A stretch of DNA of 7,971 bases from Nitratifractor sp. (lineage in GTDB: Bacteria; Campylobacterota; Campylobacteria; Campylobacterales; Sulfurovaceae). Numbering within the stretch: the stretch's first letter is position 1; every line of letters starts with the position of its first letter. Positions 1 to 5,015 of the stretch are shown piece by piece. Made by a program: the position numbers and the translations under genes. A model generated the notes under the pieces. It was not told the origin of the DNA. It worked only from the letters and a program-made list of their open reading frames with translations, and searched no databases. Location of the stretch: the NCBI GenBank assembly GCA_015490055.1, contig WFYP01000125.1, forward strand, positions 1 through 7,971, written 5' to 3'.

Positions 1-3
1 AAT

Positions 4-100
4 GGGCAATGCAAATGTAAGATTGTGCAAGAGATTTTCAAGTCCTAGCCAAAGCTAAGACGAAGTAAATATCTTGTGCAAGATTGCGTTTGCATTGTCC
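4..100 (+). repeat. Long imperfect hairpin (34-bp arms)
   Basis: The arm at 4-37 is the imperfect reverse complement of the arm at 67-100: 26 of 34 positions are Watson-Crick pairs. Of the eight exceptions, five are G-U wobbles if the plus strand is the RNA, and only three are true mismatches (all G-A). On the minus strand the same five would be C-A mismatches. A small hairpin, TAGC-CAAA-GCTA (46-49 with 54-57), sits in the loop. The pattern suggests a structured plus-strand RNA or a mobile-element end. I recognise no RNA family. The structure may continue beyond the window edge. Confidence 0.5.
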
Positions 101-105
101 ACCCA

Positions 106-238
106 AAGGGCATCTCTAGCTTTCCTCTATGTGTTGTTACTCTTTCTTGAATTAGCCCAGCTAGTACAGCGAAAGAGTGCCTAGCCTAGAGAAAAGCTAG
201 AGATGTTGTGGGTATCACCTATTTTTAGAGGTGCCCTT
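106..238. repeat. Nested inverted repeats, possible mobile-element end or structured RNA
   Basis: The outer ends 106-118 and 226-238 (TAGAGGTGCCCTT on the right) are inverted repeats of 13 bp with one difference. Within them, 111-129 pairs with 187-205 over 19 bp with one mismatch, and 139-146 pairs perfectly with 171-178. A further hairpin, CACCT/AGGTG (216-220 with 229-233), closes the right side and extends through GGG 210-212 with CCC 234-236. Segment 111-118 is shared by two pairings, so they exclude one another. The outer ends look like transposon terminal repeats, but the flanks show no target duplication and no transposase lies inside. An insertion-sequence end, a MITE or an RNA gene all remain possible. 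Confidence 0.45.
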
Positions 239-352
239 AAGTAAGTAGAATTAGATTGTATATAATTAAGAGTACTCTCAATGCTATTAGTTTAAAGATT
301 TTTTATTTCCAAAATGGAGTTAAGATTTTATATAAACTTGAATGTTTACCAA

Positions 353-380
353 CACCGTCATTCCCGTGAAAATGGGAATC
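353..380 (+). repeat. dRS3-like palindromic repeat, ATTCCC-N8-GGGAAT
   Basis: Positions 360-379 match the form ATTCCC-N8-GGGAAT, the pattern known as dRS3 in Neisseria. Similar CGTCATTCCCG...GGGAATC units are dispersed in many proteobacterial genomes. The inner bases extend the stem to 8 bp (360-367 with 372-379, including one G-T pair), leaving a GAAA tetraloop at 368-371, a GNRA-type loop that stabilises RNA. It lies about 150 bp beyond the napD stop. No T-run follows on either strand, so I do not call it a terminator. Confidence 0.6.
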
Positions 381-389
381 TATAATTTC

Positions 390-411
390 AACTTTCGATA
401 AGTTATAATTT
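390..411. repeat. Small hairpin and direct repeat between the two palindromic repeats
   Basis: AACTT (390-394) and AAGTT (400-404) can form a 5-bp stem with a 5-base loop. The octamer TATAATTT occurs at 381-388 and again at 404-411. This lies between the dRS3-like unit and its degenerate partner and may be part of the same composite repeat. On its own it is weak. Confidence 0.25.
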
Positions 412-420
412 AAACCGTGA

Positions 421-447
421 ACTCCCACTTTCCGTGGAAGTGACACG
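421..447 (-). repeat. Degenerate inverted copy of the dRS3-like repeat
   Basis: Read on the minus strand, 421-447 resembles the 353-379 repeat. The plus-strand ACTCCCACTTTC...GGAAGTGAC aligns with the reverse complement ATTCCCATTTTC...GGGAATGAC, with several substitutions and one extra base. A stem is still possible, either CCAC/GTGG (425-428 with 434-437) or CACTT/AAGTG (426-430 with 438-442), but it is weaker than in the first copy. The two copies face each other about 40 bp apart. Confidence 0.4.
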
Positions 448-528
448 ATGATAGCTTTAAGTTTACTTTGGCTTTTTCTATAGATATTATAGGTTTCAAC
501 TTAATGATATTTGAAGTGCCATTTTCTG

Positions 529-882
529 TTAAAAAATCTTCTTTTTTAAATCTCCATTATATACAATATCTTGTGCTTTGGTATCTGGGTCATTTAAAAA
601 TGCTGGTACTGGGTCTTGTTCGTTTAGTGTTTTTATCTCTTTATCTAGCATATCTTCTTGGTATGTCATCATCATATCGGCGGCTATTACGAATGGTGCT
701 ACTTGGATTTGCTTCAGTTTTTCTATCTCTTCACCTACATCTTCACCTTCTATGGTTACAATAATTTTGCCTTTTGTTTTATCACCAAAGTGGTAATCAC
801 AAATTTCACTATTTTCGCACCACTCTTTTACTTTATCGAAATTATCACTTTTACATTGAACTACTATACTTGAAATATTCAT
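529..882 (-). CDS. napD: Periplasmic nitrate reductase maturation chaperone NapD
   Basis: This is the small cytoplasmic chaperone that binds the twin-arginine signal peptide of NapA and holds back export until the molybdenum cofactor and Fe-S cluster are inserted. The first 85 or so of 117 residues fit the NapD ferredoxin-like fold: an opening strand MNISSIVVQC, a helix, a strand GKIIVTIEG, a helix EEIEKLKQI, and a closing stretch IAADMMMTYQED typical of the family. A charged tail of about 30 residues (TLNEQDPVPAF to the end) goes beyond the length of the Escherichia coli protein. The start is an ATG with AAGGAG upstream, 15 bases after the napL stop. It is the last gene of the operon. The assignment rests on family resemblance together with position. 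Confidence 0.9.
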   Translation of the reverse strand: MNISSIVVQCKSDNFDKVKEWCENSEICDYHFGDKTKGKIIVTIEGEDVGEEIEKLKQIQVAPFVIAADMMMTYQEDMLDKEIKTLNEQDPVPAFLNDPDTKAQDIVYNGDLKKKIF

Positions 883-897
883 CTTTTTCTCCTTCTT

Positions 898-1851
898 TTA
901 TTTTAACTTCCACATACTAACAAAAGTATCATCACTTGCGGCAAAAACTGTATTATCATCTCTGAAAATAATATTATTTAGTGTACTGTTTTGCCCTTTT
1001 AGTAAAAAAAGCTTATCTTTTGTGCTTAAATTTACTATTGTAATATTATTATTCTCATCCATAGCAAATGCTGCCATAGTGGCATCTGGATTTAGAGCAG
1101 TTGCATATATAAAAAAGTTTGCTTGTATAAAATCTTTTGTACCTGTGCTTAAATTGTACCAGCCTGCTCTTCTATCTTTACCAGCAGTTGCGACAATATC
1201 TTTTTTTATATCTACTTTAAAGATATTATCTAAGTTAATTCCATTTAGTCGTTTAACTATTTTACCACTTTTTGGTTTAATTACAATTACCTCTCCACTT
1301 TCACTTGCAAAGGCAGCTAAAGTTTTATCTTTATTGAGTGCAAAATTAGAAAATTTAGAACCATTTAATTGCTCTCTATAAATAAATTTTTTATTAGGCA
1401 AATTATATAAAGCGGCTTCATCACTTAAGAAAGCAACTAAGATATTATCTTTATCAATAAATTTAGCTTCGACTAAAGCTAATTTATCTTTCTCTGTAAA
1501 AATATTAATAGTTTTATTATTTTCATTAATTCTTAAATCGCTATATCCACCAATGCCACTATCGCTTAGCATTAAATATTTGCCATCTAAATAATCTACA
1601 CTAGATACACTGGTATCAATGCTATCACCCATAAAATCTTTTATTTTTGGCAGTTGAACTATTTTTGTAAATTTTTTTTCATTTAAGTTGTAAGCTTTTA
1701 ATTTTCCTCCATCTGTACCCATAACAAGGGTAGAGCCAACTAACACCATATCTTTAACACTCTCATTTACATCTATTTTTAATGTAGGTGTTAAGTCTTT
1801 ACTCCAAACAGTATTTATAAGTAGAGCTAGTATTAAGAGAGTTTTTTTCAA
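898..1851 (-). CDS. napL: NapL, exported beta-propeller accessory protein of the Nap system
   Basis: NapL occurs in nap clusters of Campylobacterota. Its biochemical role is not settled; it is thought to support nitrate reductase activity rather than carry electrons. The 317-residue product starts with a Sec-type signal peptide (MKKTLLILALLINTVWS, cleavage near residue 17), so it should act in the periplasm. The rest is a series of WD40/propeller-like repeats, for example GEVIVIKPKSGKIVKRL, AGKDRRAGWYNLSTG and the closing DDTFVSMWKLK. There is no haem CXXCH motif and no cysteine-rich cluster. The start is TTG at 1849-1851, supported by AGGAGC at 1858-1863 and by the signal peptide beginning directly there. 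The start overlaps the stop of the preceding gene as TTGA, which implies coupled translation. Confidence 0.85.
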   Translation of the reverse strand: MKKTLLILALLINTVWSKDLTPTLKIDVNESVKDMVLVGSTLVMGTDGGKLKAYNLNEKKFTKIVQLPKIKDFMGDSIDTSVSSVDYLDGKYLMLSDSGIGGYSDLRINENNKTINIFTEKDKLALVEAKFIDKDNILVAFLSDEAALYNLPNKKFIYREQLNGSKFSNFALNKDKTLAAFASESGEVIVIKPKSGKIVKRLNGINLDNIFKVDIKKDIVATAGKDRRAGWYNLSTGTKDFIQANFFIYATALNPDATMAAFAMDENNNITIVNLSTKDKLFLLKGQNSTLNNIIFRDDNTVFAASDDTFVSMWKLK

Positions 1852-2210
1852 GATTTAGCTCCTAAAATATCATTTGATAAAGAGAGTAATTTTTTTGCAA
1901 CTTCATTTCCCGATAATTCGCTTTTTACACCATATAAATCTAACTCTGAATCTAAAAAGTTTTCGAACTCTTTTACTTCATACAGCTTTGCGATTAACTC
2001 TTTTAATCCATCTTCTCCTAGAGCATTACTTAGACGCTCTGTAACATATACCAAAAAGTTGTAATTCTCTGGCTCAAAAACATCTACCTCTTCATCATCT
2101 ATATCTACATAGTTTTCATCTGCTACAACAAAATATCTTATCTCATCTAAATCTTTCTCTTCTATAGCTTTTGCAATATTTGGGTAATCTTTTTCTAAAT
2201 CTATTTTCAT
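1848..2210 (-). CDS. Unrecognised acidic protein encoded within the nap operon
   Basis: I do not recognise this 120-residue product. It has no signal peptide, no membrane segment and no cysteine, so it is probably a soluble cytoplasmic protein that binds no Fe-S cluster or c-type haem. It is strongly acidic, with about 30 Asp/Glu against about 13 Lys/Arg; a particularly acidic stretch lies at residues 31-48 (DENYVDIDDEEVDVFEPE). Flanking parts look helical (about 10-25, 55-90 and 100-117). The ATG is preceded by AAGGAG, one base after the napF stop, and the stop overlaps the napL start as TTGA, so it is translated as part of the operon. Its position between napF and napL suggests a helper in NapA or NapF maturation, or a partner-binding protein. 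That is inference from context only. Confidence 0.75.
   Translation of the reverse strand: MKIDLEKDYPNIAKAIEEKDLDEIRYFVVADENYVDIDDEEVDVFEPENYNFLVYVTERLSNALGEDGLKELIAKLYEVKEFENFLDSELDLYGVKSELSGNEVAKKLLSLSNDILGAKS
1858..1863 (-). promoter_or_regulatory. Ribosome binding site deciding the TTG start of napL
   Basis: AGGAGC on the minus strand ends six bases before the TTG at 1851-1849. It lies inside the end of the preceding gene. No nearby ATG in frame would keep the full signal peptide, so this site supports the TTG start. Confidence 0.65.
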
Positions 2211-2211
2211 T

Positions 2212-2718
2212 TTATGCTCCTTGTATAATATATTCTATTGCATTGGTTGGGCATCTGCTTAAACAGAAACCACAACTTGTGCACTTTTCTAAATCTATAA
2301 TTGGTTCAAACATTCCTTTGAATAAAATCGCATCATCAATGCAAGGCTCTTTGCACGAAAAGCAAATACTTCCATTATGAGCCATACAACTTTGCTTATT
2401 AATTAAAAAAGTTGCATAAATTTTTTTGTTATCGCCTGTAATTTTTAATACATCTCTCTCGCATACATTAGCACAATCTTGACAAAAAGTGCATCCACTT
2501 TTTCTAAAGTTCAGTATAGGAGTGCCTTTTGCTTCTATTACGATAATATTTTCATCGCAAGCTTTAGCACAAGCTTTAGATTCGCACTCTATACACTCTT
2601 TGTCAAAAAGAGTTAAATCGTGTGTGTAAGGTGGGCGCAAAAAGGTAGGAGCTGGCTCCTCTTTTACGCTCGATATAGGCTCAACTAATTTTCTAAAAAA
2701 GTCTCTTCTACTATTCAC
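2212..2718 (-). CDS. napF: NapF, cytoplasmic iron-sulfur protein for NapA maturation
   Basis: NapF proteins are cytoplasmic ferredoxin-like factors that interact with NapA and are implicated in assembling its [4Fe-4S] cluster before export. The 168 residues contain sixteen cysteines in four groups: C42/C45/C50/C54, C76/C79/C82/C86, C111/C119/C122/C126 and C146/C149/C152/C156, enough for four [4Fe-4S] clusters. The N-terminus MNSRRDFFRKL resembles a twin-arginine motif but is not followed by a hydrophobic segment, as is usual for NapF, so export is not expected. The start is GTG (2716-2718), two bases (one intervening base plus the stop end) beyond the napB TAA; AAGGTG inside the end of napB is the likely ribosome binding site. 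Campylobacter jejuni lacks napF while Wolinella has it. Confidence 0.9.
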   Translation of the reverse strand: MNSRRDFFRKLVEPISSVKEEPAPTFLRPPYTHDLTLFDKECIECESKACAKACDENIIVIEAKGTPILNFRKSGCTFCQDCANVCERDVLKITGDNKKIYATFLINKQSCMAHNGSICFSCKEPCIDDAILFKGMFEPIIDLEKCTSCGFCLSRCPTNAIEYIIQGA

Positions 2719-2719
2719 C

Positions 2720-3319
2720 TTACTTTACACCTTGGTCTATAACTTTAATTAAATCAGACTTATGTTTTAACTTATCACTACTAAAGATTGGCTTAAAGTT
2801 ATTCTTAACAAGTGGCTTAACATTCGCTTGTGGAACATGACACTGCGAACAGTTATATCTTGCCGGATTTAACTTTTTAAGCTTTTTAAATTTTGCAATA
2901 GTTACATCTGTAGCATTTGCAACTGCTCTACCATCTTTTATAACTTTACCATCTTTTACTGCTGTTGTTGGTCTAAAATCAGTAAAGTGTGATTCTGGAA
3001 TAGGTGTAGCCCCAACACTTTTAGCAGCTGCTGGCATATGACAACCCAAGCATGCATTATTCTTTATTGTAATTGGTAATAAACCATCTACACTATGTGG
3101 AATTAAAGGCGGTGCATTTTCGTAAGAACGCTCAATAGTTTTTGCCGCACCTGGTGCTGGTGCATTATATTTTGCATCTATTGGTGCTGCTTTGCTCTCA
3201 TCTACAATATTTGTTTTTCTTAAACTTAGTGATTCTGGTGTTATTACTTTATCAGCAGCATAAGCACTAATTGCTAAAGTACCTATTGCAATTACTGATA
3301 AAATTCCCTTTTTTATCAT
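2720..3319 (-). CDS. napB: NapB, periplasmic dihaem cytochrome c subunit of nitrate reductase
   Basis: NapB passes electrons from the quinol-oxidising module to NapA. The 199-residue precursor has a Sec signal peptide with cleavage after AYA (residue 21). Two c-type haem sites are present, CLGCH at 90-94 and CSQCH at 157-161. H75 (in PPLIPHS) and H111 (in ESHF) are the likely distal axial ligands, giving the bis-histidine haems known for the family. A Pro/Ala-rich linker (about 45-60) precedes the haem region. The ATG overlaps the napH TGA as ATGA, so translation is probably coupled. Nothing is missing compared with known NapB proteins. Confidence 0.95.
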   Translation of the reverse strand: MIKKGILSVIAIGTLAISAYAADKVITPESLSLRKTNIVDESKAAPIDAKYNAPAPGAAKTIERSYENAPPLIPHSVDGLLPITIKNNACLGCHMPAAAKSVGATPIPESHFTDFRPTTAVKDGKVIKDGRAVANATDVTIAKFKKLKKLNPARYNCSQCHVPQANVKPLVKNNFKPIFSSDKLKHKSDLIKVIDQGVK

Positions 3320-4143
3320 TTTGACTCCTTCTTTTTATTTTCTGTAATATACTTACCGATTGAAAATTCAAGAGCATTGTCATCGCAAACATCAATACAT
3401 CGCCCACAATTTGTGCACTCTATATCATTTACATTTATACTCTTTTTCCCAATCATATGCAAAACTTGACTCTCTGGGCAAACATCTTTACACTTCATAC
3501 AGAGAGTACAATTTTCGCTTGTATGTTTTACTCTAAATATAGAGTATTTTCCAATAATAGAATATACTCCTCCTAATGGGCATATATGCCCACACCAGCC
3601 ATTTTTAACAACAAATAAATCAAAAATAAATATAGCTGCAATTAAACCTAAACCTGAACCAACACCAAATATTATATTTCTATTTAGTATTGTTATAGGA
3701 CTTAAAATTTCAAAAGCTGCTAAACCACTTATAGCAGAAGTTATAAGTACTATTATTATCATATAGTAACGAATATTTCTACTAATCCATAGCTTTCTCT
3801 CAATCTTATCTATCAATAATTTTCGTCGAAGCCATGCTGCTGCATCTGTAACTAAATTTACAGGGCATACCCAACTACAAAATGCTCTTCCTCCAATAAT
3901 GCCATAAAATAGAGAAATGATTAAAGCTCCAATTAGTACATTTGCACCAACTACTGCACCACTTGCGAATATTTCCAATAGTGCAAAAGGGTCGCTTAAT
4001 GGTACTTTGTTAAAAAGCATAGAGGTAGATATATCTCCTTGTAAGATTTTCCAACCCCAAAAGTTTCCAGCAAAGTATAAAAAAAGTAACCCAAATTGTG
4101 TAAATCGTCTAAGAATTAAATATTTAATATTAGAGAATTTCAT
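3316..4143 (-). CDS. napH: NapH, membrane quinol dehydrogenase subunit (polyferredoxin)
   Basis: NapH is an integral membrane protein that, together with NapG, takes electrons from menaquinol in systems without NapC. The 275 residues show about four hydrophobic segments (roughly 14-34, 55-81, 126-147 and 157-177). Two CX3CP motifs typical of NapH/NosR-like proteins are present, CSWVCP at 89-94 and CGHICP at 184-189. The C-terminal cytoplasmic part binds two [4Fe-4S] clusters: C212/C215/C218/C222 and C243/C246/C249/C253. The ATG follows the napG TAG after a single base, and AGGA upstream serves as ribosome binding site. With no napC in the cluster, this protein is the presumed entry point for quinol electrons. 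Confidence 0.95.
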   Translation of the reverse strand: MKFSNIKYLILRRFTQFGLLFLYFAGNFWGWKILQGDISTSMLFNKVPLSDPFALLEIFASGAVVGANVLIGALIISLFYGIIGGRAFCSWVCPVNLVTDAAAWLRRKLLIDKIERKLWISRNIRYYMIIIVLITSAISGLAAFEILSPITILNRNIIFGVGSGLGLIAAIFIFDLFVVKNGWCGHICPLGGVYSIIGKYSIFRVKHTSENCTLCMKCKDVCPESQVLHMIGKKSINVNDIECTNCGRCIDVCDDNALEFSIGKYITENKKKESK

Positions 4144-4144
4144 A

Positions 4145-4999
4145 CTACAGTCCTAATTGATTACTGTTTAAGTAATCAAGAGGTTTTTTCTTGCTTCTAT
4201 CGTCATGAGTTATTATATCTTTCTCATTTCTATCTTTAACTCTTTGTTGGTCTTTTTTGTCCCAACCTTTAACATAGTGATCTCCAACTTTACCTTGTGC
4301 AACATCTTTTGGTAAAACAAATATAGCTGGTTTTTCTGTTACGCAAGCTTTTTCACACAATCCACAACCAGTACATACATCAGGATTAACAACTGGCTCC
4401 AAAAAAGCATGTTTACCTGTTCTGCTATTTCTATTGTATTGTAACTTAATTGCTTCATCAAGTAGTGGACAAGCACGATAGCAAGCATCACACTGTAGCC
4501 CCCAAAAAGCTATACAAGAGTGAACATCAACAACAGCAACACCCATATCCATTTGGCGAATATCTAATTTTTTAGTTTTTGAGTTTGTTACTTTTGTAAT
4601 ATCTAAAGCACCTGTTGGACAAGCTGGAACACAAGGGATATCTTCGCACATATAGCACGGAGTATCTCTTGGTGTAAAAAATGGTGTACCTATAGTTACA
4701 TTATCACTAGCTTTTGCCATTTTTAGTGTTCCAAATTTATCTTTTTTCTTGCCATCTCTTGTTAAATTTTGTGGTCTGTTTACACAAGCTTCTGCACAAA
4801 GTCCACACTTAATACATGTTTTTAAAAAGTCATTTTCTGCTAAAGCAGCGGGCGGTCTAAGAGTGAGTGGCGAACTCTTTGCTTTTGTAGCATAACCACC
4901 AAGTAACATTACCCCCATAGTTCCCAAACCAATATGGTGAGCCATATCGGTAAAAAACCTTCTTCTAGGTGTTATCTTTTTTTTCTCTTTTTCGCCCAT
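4145..4999 (-). CDS. napG: NapG, periplasmic iron-sulfur subunit of the NapGH quinol dehydrogenase
   Basis: NapG receives electrons from NapH and passes them toward NapB/NapA on the periplasmic side. The 284 residues begin with a twin-arginine signal (PRRRFFTDMA at 11-20, followed by a hydrophobic stretch about 23-36), indicating folded export. Four [4Fe-4S] binding groups follow: C62/C65/C68/C72, C115/C118/C123/C127, C162/C170/C173/C177 and C209/C212/C215/C219. The third group has the wider first spacing normal for NapG/MauM-like ferredoxins. The ATG lies 16 bases after the napA stop. The long basic and acidic tail after residue 230 carries no further cysteines. Confidence 0.95.
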   Translation of the reverse strand: MGEKEKKKITPRRRFFTDMAHHIGLGTMGVMLLGGYATKAKSSPLTLRPPAALAENDFLKTCIKCGLCAEACVNRPQNLTRDGKKKDKFGTLKMAKASDNVTIGTPFFTPRDTPCYMCEDIPCVPACPTGALDITKVTNSKTKKLDIRQMDMGVAVVDVHSCIAFWGLQCDACYRACPLLDEAIKLQYNRNSRTGKHAFLEPVVNPDVCTGCGLCEKACVTEKPAIFVLPKDVAQGKVGDHYVKGWDKKDQQRVKDRNEKDIITHDDRSKKKPLDYLNSNQLGL

Positions 5000-5015
5000 T
5001 GCTTTTACCTACCTT

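Larger units (their letters stand above)
1..528. other. Gene-free region downstream of napD
   Basis: No open reading frame here looks like a real gene. All three minus-strand frames of 1-240 are interrupted by stop codons, and the plus-strand reading frame that begins at 468 runs antisense through napD. Positions 1-238 hold two inverted-repeat structures and 353-447 hold a pair of short palindromic repeats; both are listed separately. The remainder (about 241-350 and 448-528) is AT-rich, and I see nothing in it beyond a 10-bp palindrome, AGAGTACTCT, at 269-278. No GC-rich hairpin followed by a T-run is visible on the minus strand after the napD stop. Confidence 0.7.

Noticed and set aside
1..240. 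CRISPR array or tRNA gene in the left repeats
   Set aside because: The repeats are inverted arms rather than regularly spaced direct repeats, and no cloverleaf with T-loop and CCA-end signals could be traced.
360..379. Rho-independent terminator for the nap operon at the ATTCCC/GGGAAT hairpin
   Set aside because: The stem is suitable but no T-run follows on the minus strand, and it lies about 150 bases past the napD stop. A role in transcript-end stability is possible; a classical terminator is not supported.
468..764. Plus-strand reading frame of 98 codons, hydrophobic and Leu-rich
   Set aside because: It lies antisense to napD, starts inside repeat-bearing intergenic DNA without a convincing ribosome binding site, and its low-complexity Leu/Ser/Tyr content is what reverse-strand translation of napD gives.
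1022..1381. Plus-strand reading frame of 119 codons antisense to napL
   Set aside because: napL on the other strand has a signal peptide, propeller-like repeats and operon context. The antisense product shows no family features.
2675..2718. Tat export of NapF from its RRDFF motif
   Set aside because: No hydrophobic segment follows the twin arginines; the sequence goes straight to a charged, Pro-rich stretch. NapF proteins are known to stay in the cytoplasm despite this motif.
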